From contig NZ_JAPDFT010000001.1 of NCBI RefSeq assembly GCF_025949665.1, positions 1,240,001 to 1,304,000 on the forward strand: DNA of 64,000 nt. The letters run 5' to 3'. Positions 52,449-60,499 of the stretch are shown here, one piece after another. A program made the translations under genes and the position numbers. A model generated the notes under the pieces. It worked only from the letters and a program-made list of their open reading frames with translations. It did no database searches and was not told the origin of the DNA. Each line of letters starts with the position of its first letter. The first letter of the stretch is position 1. The stretch comes from Chryseobacterium viscerum (GTDB taxonomy: Bacteria; Bacteroidota; Bacteroidia; Flavobacteriales; Weeksellaceae).

Positions 52449-53987
52449 TTATTGTCCTTTATGGTCTTTTTCTTTAGCAATTTCATTTTTTATCCAATCC
52501 AGCTGCGGGTCTTTTCTGTCAATGATATCCTGCATGCTTTCAGTAACCACTACATCAGGAATAACACCTTTCCGTGAGTCTGAAAACTTGATATTGGGCT
52601 GTACCAGAAGTAATCCGATAGGGAACCTGATCTCAGAATTAGGCAGTTTCTGATAAGAATAGAAACCTGCAACTGTTCCGTCATTGGCACCACCAGTTTC
52701 TTCACCTACAAGAGTTGCCCTTTTATCATTCTTAAGCTTGGCGGTAATAATAGAAGATGCAGAGAAGCTTCCTCCGTTGATCAATACAAAAACTTTTCCG
52801 TGGAAAGCTTGTTTATTAGGCTTTGTAGGTTTATCAGCTTTCATTTTATAGAAAACCTTTCCGTCTTTTTTATACGTACTGAAAGCCTGTGCGAAGAAAT
52901 AACTTGGATAGGCAATACTTTTAAGAGCGTATTCTAAAGGATTACTTTTTCTGAAATAATTTGTGCGCAGTGGAGTATCTCTTGATGTGACCTGAGAAGG
53001 TTTGATCAGGGTAAAAGGAGCGTCCGCTAAATAGGAATACAGGTTATTGATCTCATAGAGAGAGCCTCCATAGTTATTTCGGACATCTATGATGAGGTAG
53101 GGAGCTTTGGCCTCATTGATCTTGGCAAAGGTCTTTTTATAAAATTCATCAGAATAATCTCTGGAGAAACTTTGTACCTTTATATAAGCAATAGTGCTGT
53201 CTTTATCCAGGAATTTAAAACTTCTGTTATAAGAATTACTTGAAGCTACATAATCGTTCAGTTTCTTTTCCAGTGTTTTTTTCTTCATTTCCTTATCCTT
53301 CTCAAGATCAGAGTCAGATTTTATTTCTCTGCTTAATGTATAGGATCTTTTTTCACCCTGATAAAGTGTTTCAAGAATTGCTTTACTTCCAAAACCGTTC
53401 TCTGCAGTATAAAAATTAAAGAAAAGATCTTTTAAAAAATAAGGATGAAAAGTCGTATTATCACCATCACTGCTGATCAGACTTCTGTATTTCTTTATAT
53501 AATCCGAAACAGGAATATTGTTGATTGATAGAATTTCAGTTCCGGGTTGTATATGCTCAATAGAATCTCTGTTTTGAATGATATACATCTGATCACCTGA
53601 TATATAATATTCAAAACGGCTGAACATTCCTTTCTGATGTTCCAGTCTTTTAAACTCCCTTTTGGTAAACTTCTTTCTGGGAATTCTCAATGAAAGATGC
53701 CCTTCACGGATTCCTGCAATAACCGGCTGAAGTTTAAAATAAAACTGAAGAGGAGTAAGAGATTCAGTAAGAGTCTGTTTAAGACTGTCAAATTTATGGT
53801 CCAATTCCTTCTTGGGAATATACCAATATAATTGAGGATGCATTTGCTGTAATTTTGAATATGCAAAGTCCACATCCTCTTTGAGTTGCTCCGGTGGAAT
53901 ACATGAAGCCCGCTGTTCGTTGTGTTTCCTTATAGAGGCACAAGACGAAAGTATTGCGAGAAGAAATATTACCGAATAATTTTTCAA
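52449..53987 (-). CDS. S41 family peptidase, lipoprotein
   Basis: 512 residues with a lipoprotein signal (MKNYSVIFLLAILSSC). The C-terminal-processing-peptidase fold shows IAYIKVQSFSRDYSD, LIIDVRNNYGGSLYEINNL and the nucleophile Ser in VLINGGSFSASS; GEETGGANDG follows. An embedded PDZ-like segment (about 135-170, IQPGTEILSINNIPVSDYI) precedes it. Expected to act in the periplasm. The catalytic Lys position of CtpA enzymes is not obvious, as in other Bacteroidota S41 lipoproteins. Confidence 0.85.
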   Translation of the reverse strand: MKNYSVIFLLAILSSCASIRKHNEQRASCIPPEQLKEDVDFAYSKLQQMHPQLYWYIPKKELDHKFDSLKQTLTESLTPLQFYFKLQPVIAGIREGHLSLRIPRKKFTKREFKRLEHQKGMFSRFEYYISGDQMYIIQNRDSIEHIQPGTEILSINNIPVSDYIKKYRSLISSDGDNTTFHPYFLKDLFFNFYTAENGFGSKAILETLYQGEKRSYTLSREIKSDSDLEKDKEMKKKTLEKKLNDYVASSNSYNRSFKFLDKDSTIAYIKVQSFSRDYSDEFYKKTFAKINEAKAPYLIIDVRNNYGGSLYEINNLYSYLADAPFTLIKPSQVTSRDTPLRTNYFRKSNPLEYALKSIAYPSYFFAQAFSTYKKDGKVFYKMKADKPTKPNKQAFHGKVFVLINGGSFSASSIITAKLKNDKRATLVGEETGGANDGTVAGFYSYQKLPNSEIRFPIGLLLVQPNIKFSDSRKGVIPDVVVTESMQDIIDRKDPQLDWIKNEIAKEKDHKGQ

Positions 53988-54133
53988 TAGATCTGAGTTT
54001 TTTAGGGTGCTAAAATAGAAAGTTTAAAATTAATCATGACTTAAATGACTAATAAATTTTCCAAAATACATGATAAATTTAGTTAAAAAATGCACTGAAA
54101 CTGAATGAATTTTCATTTAAAGGCAAAAGTCAA

Positions 54134-54141
54134 TACATTTG
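54134..54141 (+). promoter_or_regulatory. -7 box of the NAPE-PLD-like gene
   Basis: TACATTTG, 17 bases before the ATG at 54159 and inside a longer frame that starts at 54105; it favours the shorter start. Confidence 0.45.
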
Positions 54142-54158
54142 ATGTTTATTTTGTACAG

Positions 54159-55256
54159 ATGATTTACTGGATTATTACGACTATCGCTGTTTTGACAGTT
54201 ACTTTTTTTATAGTGATCAATATGAAGGCATTTGGCGGGGTGCCAAAAGGAAAGAGGCTGAAACGCATCAGGCAGTCAAAACTCTATAAAAGGAAGCAAT
54301 TCCAGAATATCAGCCATACTCCTTCCATTACAGAAGGCTACAAAATGTCGAAAGTGATTTATGATTTCTTTTTAGGAAAAAAAGATCCACTTTTGAAGCC
54401 CTTGAAAAAAATTCCATCTCTTCATACTGATTTAAAAAACAGAGACAAAAATCAGGATATGTTTATCTGGCTGGGACATTCATCTTATTATCTGCAGACA
54501 GATGGTATTTCGTTCCTGATTGATCCTGTATTGAGTTTATATGGGTCGCCTTTCAAATACTTTAACAAAGCTTTTAAAGGATCAGATATCTTTAAACCTG
54601 AAGATATTCCCAATGTGGACTATCTGGTAATAACCCATGATCATTTTGACCATCTGGATTACCCGACTGTAAAATCTATCAGAGACAGAACGGGGATGGC
54701 TATCTTACCTTTGGGAGTGGGAGCGCATCTGGAAAGATGGGGATATGCTGAAAACTCGATGATTGAAGAAGAATGGGGAACTGAGGTGAATCTGAAAAAT
54801 GATATAAAAATTGTTTTTACCCCTGCCAGACATTTTTCGGGCAGAAGAACCAGGAAGAATGATACCCTGTGGAGCTCCTATGTTCTGATAACACCTACAA
54901 AGAAGATTTTCTTAGGAGGAGACAGTGGTTATGATACTCACTTTAAAACAATTGGTGAACAATATGGTCCTTTTGATTATGCAATTCTTGAGAACGGACA
55001 ATATGGGGAAGCATGGAAATACATTCATACACTGCCGGAAGATGTTATTCAGGCTGGTATTGATCTCAATACAGAACGTATCATTCCTGTTCACGCAGCA
55101 AAATTTGCACTCGCACTTCACCCATGGAATGAACCTTTACAAAAGATAACTGCTCTAGGAAAAGAAAAAGGATTGAATATCCTCACTCCGATGATCGGAG
55201 AGGTAGTAGATCTGAATCAGCATGAACAGCAATTTACAGCCTGGTGGGAAGACTGA
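54159..55256 (+). CDS. MBL-fold metallo-hydrolase, NAPE-PLD-like, membrane-anchored
   Basis: 365 residues. One N-terminal transmembrane segment (IYWIITTIAVLTVTFFIVIN) is followed by a basic linker and an MBL domain: FIWLGHSSYYLQTDGISFL, IDPVLSLYGSP, the metal motif ITHDHFDHLDY, FTPARHFSGR, FLGGDSGYDTHF and a late HAAKFALALHPW. The order matches the UlaG/NAPE-phospholipase D-like group, which hydrolyse phospholipids or lactones. The chosen start keeps the membrane anchor at the N terminus. Its stop codon directly abuts the stop of the convergent gene (TGATCA). Confidence 0.85.
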   Translation: MIYWIITTIAVLTVTFFIVINMKAFGGVPKGKRLKRIRQSKLYKRKQFQNISHTPSITEGYKMSKVIYDFFLGKKDPLLKPLKKIPSLHTDLKNRDKNQDMFIWLGHSSYYLQTDGISFLIDPVLSLYGSPFKYFNKAFKGSDIFKPEDIPNVDYLVITHDHFDHLDYPTVKSIRDRTGMAILPLGVGAHLERWGYAENSMIEEEWGTEVNLKNDIKIVFTPARHFSGRRTRKNDTLWSSYVLITPTKKIFLGGDSGYDTHFKTIGEQYGPFDYAILENGQYGEAWKYIHTLPEDVIQAGIDLNTERIIPVHAAKFALALHPWNEPLQKITALGKEKGLNILTPMIGEVVDLNQHEQQFTAWWED

Positions 55257-55544
55257 TCAGGCATGCCAGATGTCTTTATATCTCACAGGATGATTTTCAA
55301 ACTGTTGTCGCACAAAATCACATTCCGGATCTACAAGCAAATCTTTTTCCTCTGCGTAGCGTACCAGCTCATCCAGCAATAGTTTGGCGTATCCTTTTCC
55401 TTCACGCTCTTCATCAAGTTTCGTATAATACACAATAAGCAATCTTCCGTCAACCTCTATAGACATATAACCTGCCTTTTTTCCATCAATAAAGAGCTGC
55501 AATTCATCCTGATATGGAGATACCTGAAACTTTATATTTTCCAT
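55257..55544 (-). CDS. Small GNAT-like acetyltransferase
   Basis: 95 residues of the short YjdJ/GtcT type of N-acetyltransferase: LQLFIDGKKAGYMSIEVDGR, then VYYTKLDEEREGKGYAKLLL (acetyl-CoA binding loop EGKGYA) and VDPECDFVRQQFENHP at the end. Such mini-GNATs acetylate small molecules or RNA. The ATG at 55544 is preferred; an upstream ATG adds a non-conserved 21-residue stretch. It shares no spacer with the convergent MBL gene. Confidence 0.82.
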   Translation of the reverse strand: MENIKFQVSPYQDELQLFIDGKKAGYMSIEVDGRLLIVYYTKLDEEREGKGYAKLLLDELVRYAEEKDLLVDPECDFVRQQFENHPVRYKDIWHA

Positions 55545-55679
55545 GATAATGTAAGATTTGGTTGATAAAAAATAATTCGGAGAATTTCCAAAAAACATTC
55601 TCTCCACTAAAATTACGAAATTAAATAATATGAAATAATAGTTTTCGGGAATCTTAACGAAATTTATAACATAATGATT

Positions 55680-55749
55680 AAAAGATAAAAGATAAAAGAT
55701 AAAAGATAAAAGATAAAAGATAAAAGATAAAAGATAAAAGATAAAAGAT
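55680..55749. repeat. AAAAGAT heptamer array, ten exact units
   Basis: Ten uninterrupted copies of AAAAGAT (70 bp), in a gap between divergent genes. Confidence 0.95.
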
Positions 55750-55762
55750 GTTGTTAATAAAA

Positions 55763-55826
55763 TTCAATAGGGGTGTTTAGCCCAGCCAGATTTTAAAAAG
55801 CATCCATTGGCTTTAGCCAAGACTTA
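55763..55826. repeat. Twin-hairpin repeat, copy 5 (degenerate first arm)
   Basis: CAATAGGGGTGTTTAGCCCA has lost most of the first stem; TTGGCTTTAGCCAA is intact. The remaining ~250 bases up to the next gene show no gene or clear signal. Confidence 0.75.
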
Positions 55827-56077
55827 CAATATTACTCTTTAAAATCCCGAATTTAATTCTAATTTACTGATTGTCATAAACCTCTGTTTAACGAAATGAA
55901 TTGTATTCTGATGATAATTTCAGGATGATTAACATGTAATAATTTCATGAAAAATTATAAGGTATTTGGAAGATAATCAGTTGTTTATGCTTTTTTTAAA
56001 TAAATATTAGGATTTACAATTAAGATTTGGCACTTTAATTGACTATATCATCATGTTTAATTTAAAAGGGGAATGAA

Positions 56078-56542
56078 ATGAAAAAGTTACTTTTAACAGC
56101 ATTTCTGGTTGGGACATTTAGTTTGAGTTATGCCCAGTCAGATTATTACAATGATTACAGAAGGAGTATTTCAGATGTTAACTGGCAAAGAGTTGTTGCT
56201 GATCTGTTGCTGTCTACAACACAGGCAAACCAGATTTATGTACTCAATGACCGATATCGTGACTATGACACATGGAACAGGGTGTATGTGGTAGAACCGG
56301 GAAGATGGAGAAACGACCGTTATTCGGAGTTGGAAAGAATTCTGGGTAGAGAAAAATATATCATTTTTAAAAAGAAATATTATAGAGGTCAAAACCCTGT
56401 GATTGTTTACGGCAGAAATAAGAACGATTATAAAAAATATCGTAAACAACAGGAGAAATATTATAAAAATCAGGAAAAATACTATAAAAAGCAATCTAAA
56501 CACCACGGTCGTGGACACGGCCACGATGATGATTGGGATTAA
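56078..56542 (+). CDS. Exported Tyr/Lys-rich basic protein
   Basis: 154 residues with a Sec signal peptide (MKKLLLTAFLVGTFSLSYAQ). The middle (SDVNWQRVVADLLLSTTQAN to ELERILGREKYIIFKKKYY) is reminiscent of periplasmic helical-hairpin proteins of the Spy/CpxP type seen in Bacteroidota. The C terminus is a low-complexity run of YYK and KYR units ending in HHGRGHGHDDDWD, which could bind metal. Function unknown; envelope stress or metal binding are guesses. Confidence 0.65.
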   Translation: MKKLLLTAFLVGTFSLSYAQSDYYNDYRRSISDVNWQRVVADLLLSTTQANQIYVLNDRYRDYDTWNRVYVVEPGRWRNDRYSELERILGREKYIIFKKKYYRGQNPVIVYGRNKNDYKKYRKQQEKYYKNQEKYYKKQSKHHGRGHGHDDDWD

Positions 56543-56645
56543 AGCATTATCAACTATATATTCACTTTTAAATGGCTGGCATCTTGTCAGTCATTTTATT
56601 TTTCCGGCCTCAAATATTATTGTTATTTAATTTGTTTGAATTTTA

Positions 56646-56653
56646 TAACTTTG
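56646..56653 (+). promoter_or_regulatory. -7 box of the AraC regulator gene
   Basis: TAACTTTG with a TTG 23 bases upstream (56620-56622). Only four bases separate it from the ATG, so the transcript would be leaderless. Confidence 0.45.
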
Positions 56654-56657
56654 ATCT

Positions 56658-57563
56658 ATGGAATCACACGAGTCACTTAAAGGTTTTTATGAAAGGAATG
56701 CTCCCAATCTGGCATCACAGTGTATCGGAGTCAGCAGGATGGGGCATTTCAATGTATTTTCACGGGAATATTGTTCTCCGTTGACTCCCTATAGCAGAAG
56801 AGATTATTATAAGATTTCACTGATCATAGGAAAAGGAAAATTGCATTATGCTGATAAATGGATTAAAGTAGACCGACCTGCTTTATTGTTTTCAAACCCT
56901 ATTATTCCTTATTCCTGGGAAGCAGATGATGAAGACCAGAAAGGCTGGTTTTGTCTGTTTACCGATCAGTTTTTACATAATGGAAGCCGAATGGGAAACC
57001 TTCAGGATTCCCCGCTGTTCAAGATTGGTGGAACTCCGGTTTTCTTTGTGGACGAAGAACAGCAGAGGATACTTTCTAATATTTATACGAAAATGATGAC
57101 GGAAATTCAGTCGGATTATATTCACAAATATGATATGCTGAGAGCTTACCTTCACCTGATGATTCACGAAACCATGAGAATGCAGCCGGCAGAAAGTTTT
57201 GAGCCTTATCAGAATGCTTCACAGCGGGTTGCTTCCTTATTTATGGAACTTCTGGAAAGACAATTTCCAATTGACAGCCCTGAAGCCTTTTTAAAATTAA
57301 AAACCCCCAATGACTATGCTCAGAGTCTTTCCATACATGTGAATTCTTTAAACCGTTCTGTAAAAGAAATCACAGGAAAAACAACCAGCCAGCAGATTAC
57401 AGGAAGAATTATTCAGGAAGCCAATGCTTTACTGAAACATACAGACTGGAATGTTGCTGAAATCGCCTACGGATTAGGCTTTGAAGAACCCGCTTATTTT
57501 ACCAATTACTTTAAAAAACAAACCGGAATTACTCCTAATGCCCTAAGAATGGACATTGTTTGA
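56658..57563 (+). CDS. AraC-family transcriptional regulator
   Basis: 301 residues. The N-terminal cupin-like sensor spans about 10-160 (YKISLIIGKGKLHYADKW, then PALLFSNPIIPYSWE). The C-terminal double HTH spans about 205-300 (TPNDYAQSLSIHVNSLNRSV, then NVAEIAYGLGFEEPAYFTNY and KKQTGITPNALR). It sits 86 bases upstream of an aldo/keto reductase in the same direction, a pairing that suggests it controls that gene, as in many Bacteroidota AraC/AKR pairs. Effector unknown. Confidence 0.9.
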   Translation: MESHESLKGFYERNAPNLASQCIGVSRMGHFNVFSREYCSPLTPYSRRDYYKISLIIGKGKLHYADKWIKVDRPALLFSNPIIPYSWEADDEDQKGWFCLFTDQFLHNGSRMGNLQDSPLFKIGGTPVFFVDEEQQRILSNIYTKMMTEIQSDYIHKYDMLRAYLHLMIHETMRMQPAESFEPYQNASQRVASLFMELLERQFPIDSPEAFLKLKTPNDYAQSLSIHVNSLNRSVKEITGKTTSQQITGRIIQEANALLKHTDWNVAEIAYGLGFEEPAYFTNYFKKQTGITPNALRMDIV

Positions 57564-57615
57564 ATTTTATAATTCTTGGTTTGAATTCTATATCAGAATT
57601 AGTCCTTTCATGTTC

Positions 57616-57623
57616 TAATTTTG
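57616..57623 (+). promoter_or_regulatory. -7 box of the aldo/keto reductase gene
   Basis: TAATTTTG, 26 bases before the ATG; no clear -33 element, consistent with a need for an activator. Confidence 0.45.
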
Positions 57624-57649
57624 TCTTATAAAATTAAATCATACCTATC

Positions 57650-58651
57650 ATGAAATTTAAAAAATTAGGAAACACAGACGAACAGTTATCAGCAATTGGT
57701 TTAGGATGTATGGGAATGAGCTTTGCTTATGGTCCTACAGATGAACAGGAAAGTATCAATACTTTACACCGAGCTTTGGATTTAGGCGTTAACTTCTGGG
57801 ATACGGCAGATATGTATGCCAATGGAGAAAACGAAAAACTAATCTCTAAAGTTTTGGTTCCGAACAGGGATAAGATTTTTATTGCAACCAAATTCGGTTT
57901 CAGGTTTAAAGATGGTAAAGCAAGCCACAGCGGAGCTCCCGGAACTTATTTTGACGGTTCTCCGGAATGGATCAGAAAGGCAGTAGATTTAAGTCTTCAA
58001 AGATTAAAAATAGATACTATTGACCTGTACTATGCTCACAGAGTAGATCCCAATGTTCCGGTAGAGGAAACAGTAGGTGCAATGGCAGAGCTGGTAAAAG
58101 CGGGCAAAGTGAAGTATATCGGATTATCCGAAGCTTCAGCAGAATCTATCAGAAAAGCTAATAAAATTCATCCGATTGCGGCGTTACAGTCAGAATATTC
58201 TATCCTTACAAAGGATGTTGAAAAAGAAATTTTACCAACTATCAGAGAACTGGGAATTTCTTTAGTACCTTATTCACCGTTGGCAAGAGGTCTTTTTACC
58301 AATATTTATGATGTACAGAACCTGGGGGATGATGACTTCAGAAAATCTTTACCGCGCTATCAGCAGGAGTATCTTGAAAATAATACCAAACTAGCCAACG
58401 AGATTAATGAATTTGCTGCTTCCAAAGGAGTAAAAGGAACTCAACTTGCCCTGGCCTGGGTATTGAATCAGGGAGATGATATCATCCCGATTCCGGGTAC
58501 CAAACGAATTAAATACCTGGAAGAAAATATTGCAGCCGTCAATATTGAACTTTCCCAATCAGATCTGGATACTATTGATGCCATTCTGAAAAAATATCCG
58601 AATGTGGGAGAAAGATATACTGAAGGTTCAATGAAACTGGTAAACAATTAA
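57650..58651 (+). CDS. Aldo/keto reductase
   Basis: 333 residues of the AKR superfamily (YakC/AKR13-like). Catalytic tetrad visible: Asp and Tyr in WDTADMYANGENE, Lys in IATKFGFR and His in YYAHRVDPN. NADP-binding end: IPIPGTKRIKYLEENIAA. Reduces aldehydes or ketones with NADPH; substrate unknown. Preceded by an AraC regulator and followed by a terminator. Confidence 0.93.
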   Translation: MKFKKLGNTDEQLSAIGLGCMGMSFAYGPTDEQESINTLHRALDLGVNFWDTADMYANGENEKLISKVLVPNRDKIFIATKFGFRFKDGKASHSGAPGTYFDGSPEWIRKAVDLSLQRLKIDTIDLYYAHRVDPNVPVEETVGAMAELVKAGKVKYIGLSEASAESIRKANKIHPIAALQSEYSILTKDVEKEILPTIRELGISLVPYSPLARGLFTNIYDVQNLGDDDFRKSLPRYQQEYLENNTKLANEINEFAASKGVKGTQLALAWVLNQGDDIIPIPGTKRIKYLEENIAAVNIELSQSDLDTIDAILKKYPNVGERYTEGSMKLVNN

Positions 58652-58664
58652 AGACTATTATAAA

Positions 58665-58704
58665 AAAAAACTGAGTTCCTGCTTATGATGGAGCTCAGTT
58701 TTTT
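58665..58704 (+). terminator. Terminator of the aldo/keto reductase gene
   Basis: AAAAAACTGAGTTCC and GGAGCTCAGTTTTTT pair with one G-T; T-run included. Confidence 0.8.
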
Positions 58705-58716
58705 GTTATTATTCTC

Positions 58717-58754
58717 AAGGAGGAATGTATAATATGAAAAAAACTAAATTATGA
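58717..58754 (+). promoter_or_regulatory. Shine-Dalgarno site and tiny upstream ORF before an MBL gene
   Basis: AAGGAGG at 58717-58723 is unusual in this group. It precedes ATG codons at 58725 and 58734 of a short frame (MYNMKKTKL) whose TGA stop overlaps the ATG of the next gene (ATGA). Could be a translationally coupled leader peptide. Confidence 0.4.
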
Positions 58755-59743
58755 ACAGAAGAGAACTGTTAAAGAATGGTTTATTGGCAGGAACATTAAG
58801 TATGATTCCTTTTTCCAGTGTACTGGCAGAAACTCCAAAAACATCTGAAAAGACAGGTGATGATCTTTCCGGCTTTAAAAAACTGAAGCTTGGAGAATTA
58901 GAACTTTTTGTTCTTACAGACGGATATATTCATGAAGAAAATCTCAATGCATTTGCTCCCAGAGGAACTGTTGCTGAGCTGAAATCAATTCTTAAAGATA
59001 ATTTCAGACCGGAGAATTATATTGATATGGCCATGAATATTCTATTGGTTAAAACAAAGAATAAACTCATCTTGTTTGATACCGGAATGGGCATTTTTGC
59101 TGATGAGAGGACCGGGTTTTTATTAAAAAGCCTCCAAAAAGCAGGCTTCTCGGCAAAAGATATTACTGATGTTTTTATTTCCCATGCCCACCCCGATCAT
59201 ATTGGCGGTGTCGTTGATAAGAAACAAAATCTGGTTTTTCCGAACGCCAATATTTTCATTTCAAAAATTGAACATGATTTTTGGATGAAAGCTACTATAA
59301 AGGATTTTGATAATAGTGCTTTGAAAAAACAGCCTGAACTGCTTAATCAGATTATCCCTGCTGTTCAAAACATTCTGAAGACCATTCAGCCGAAACTGAA
59401 ATTTTATGATCTAAACAATCCACTGTACGATTCTTTCAGTTTTCAGCTAGCTCCCGGTCATACTCCGGGTTTAACAGTAACAACTATCTCCTCAGGGAAT
59501 GAAAAGCTGATCTACATTGCCGATTTGATTCATTCCGATATAATCCTTTTTCCACATCCTGAGTGGGGCTACTTTGGAGACACCGATCTGGATATTGCAA
59601 CAACTTCAAGGAAAAAACTGCTGAGACAATTGGCAGATACTAAAACCAGAGCAATTGCCTGTCATTTGCCATGGCCGGGTCTGGGCTTTACAAAAACAAA
59701 ATCTGGTGCATTTGAATGGTTTCCGGAAAGTTTTATGAATTAG
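58751..59743 (+). CDS. Exported MBL-fold hydrolase (lactonase-like), possible Tat substrate
   Basis: 330 residues. The N terminus MNRRELLKNGLLAGTLSMIP resembles a Tat signal (RR followed by LLKNG), although the classic SRRxFL is incomplete. The MBL domain: LILFDTGMGIF, the metal motif FISHAHPDHIGG (HxHxDH), LAPGHTPGLTVT, and the second His/Asp group in YIADLIHSDI. This order is shared with the AHL-lactonase/quorum-quenching and related MBL hydrolases. Periplasmic location expected. Substrate not determined. Confidence 0.83.
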   Translation: MNRRELLKNGLLAGTLSMIPFSSVLAETPKTSEKTGDDLSGFKKLKLGELELFVLTDGYIHEENLNAFAPRGTVAELKSILKDNFRPENYIDMAMNILLVKTKNKLILFDTGMGIFADERTGFLLKSLQKAGFSAKDITDVFISHAHPDHIGGVVDKKQNLVFPNANIFISKIEHDFWMKATIKDFDNSALKKQPELLNQIIPAVQNILKTIQPKLKFYDLNNPLYDSFSFQLAPGHTPGLTVTTISSGNEKLIYIADLIHSDIILFPHPEWGYFGDTDLDIATTSRKKLLRQLADTKTRAIACHLPWPGLGFTKTKSGAFEWFPESFMN

Positions 59744-59830
59744 GTAATAGGGTTCAGATAATAGGTTGCAGGGATTAGGGATTAAGAATTAGGGATGCTC
59801 TGACCAGGATTAATAAATATGCGCTCAGTA

Positions 59831-59884
59831 TTCCCCTCCTCCGGAGGGGTGGCAAAAATTCAAAGAATTTTTGACGGGGTGGTC
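59831..59884. repeat. Dispersed GGTGGCAAAAATTC repeat, copy 2
   Basis: TTCCCCTCCTCCGGAGGGGT, then GGCAAAAATTCAAAGAATTT and TTGACGGGGTGGTCA; nearly the same as the copy at 24931. It is preceded by GGGATTAGGGATTAAG-type filler after the MBL gene. Confidence 0.8.
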
Positions 59885-59908
59885 AAATAAATCATATACG
59901 CAATACAA

Positions 59909-59978
59909 TCAATAGCAGCGGACTTTAGTCCGCTTTTAAAAACAGTACTCATTCATCCGGCTTCAGTCAAAACTTATT
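59909..59978. repeat. Twin-hairpin repeat, copy 6
   Basis: AGCGGACTTTAGTCCGCT (compensatory changes keep the stem) and a degenerate CCGGCTTCAGTCAAAAC. The base-paired substitutions show selection or recent origin for the stem. Confidence 0.75.
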
Positions 59979-59995
59979 CATCATTCAACTAAAAC

Positions 59996-60028
59996 AACAG
60001 ATCCTCCCGGACAATGGGAGGATCTGTT
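59996..60028. terminator. Terminator between convergent genes
   Basis: AACAGATCCTCCC, loop GGACAAT, GGGAGGATCTGTT. Confidence 0.75.
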
Positions 60029-60061
60029 TCAACATAAGAAAAAATTAGAGTTTTATCATTA

Positions 60062-60454
60062 TCAAGCCTCTCCAAATATCAACTCGGGAGAATACAGTTT
60101 TCTGAACATCAGATAAGTAATTGTAAGTACAGAAAAAGCAACCATTGCATCTATTGTAGATGAAAAACCCAGTACTGCTATTTTTGAGAAGAAAGCAAAG
60201 AGGATATCGAAAAACATTCCTGCAAATACCCATTCTTTCAGCCTCAGTAATCTGTTGGGAAGCAGAAGAACAAGAATACCTGAAATTTTAAAAACACCCA
60301 GTATATAAATGAAATGAGGAGGATAGCCAAGCTGTTGGGTGATGTCCCAAACGACAGGGTTTTTTGTCAGTTCAAAGAAACCGCTGGCTCCAAACCATAA
60401 TGACATAAAAATAGCTCCTGCCCAATAGATGATTTTTGTTGTTTTTGTTTTCAT
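60062..60454 (-). CDS. DoxX-like membrane protein
   Basis: 130 residues with four predicted transmembrane helices. Motifs: YWAGAIFMSLWFGASGFFELT, the family's second helix HFIYILGVFKISGILVLLLP, and FAGMFFDILFAFFSKIAV. DoxX-like proteins are small inner-membrane proteins connected with thiol or quinone redox chemistry in some species, but this branch is uncharacterised. It lies 45 bases downstream of a DUF1223 gene in the same direction, suggesting a two-gene operon. Confidence 0.82.
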   Translation of the reverse strand: MKTKTTKIIYWAGAIFMSLWFGASGFFELTKNPVVWDITQQLGYPPHFIYILGVFKISGILVLLLPNRLLRLKEWVFAGMFFDILFAFFSKIAVLGFSSTIDAMVAFSVLTITYLMFRKLYSPELIFGEA

Positions 60455-60499
60455 TGTAGTATTATTTTTAGTTGTTATTATTACTGTTTTGTGTAAACG

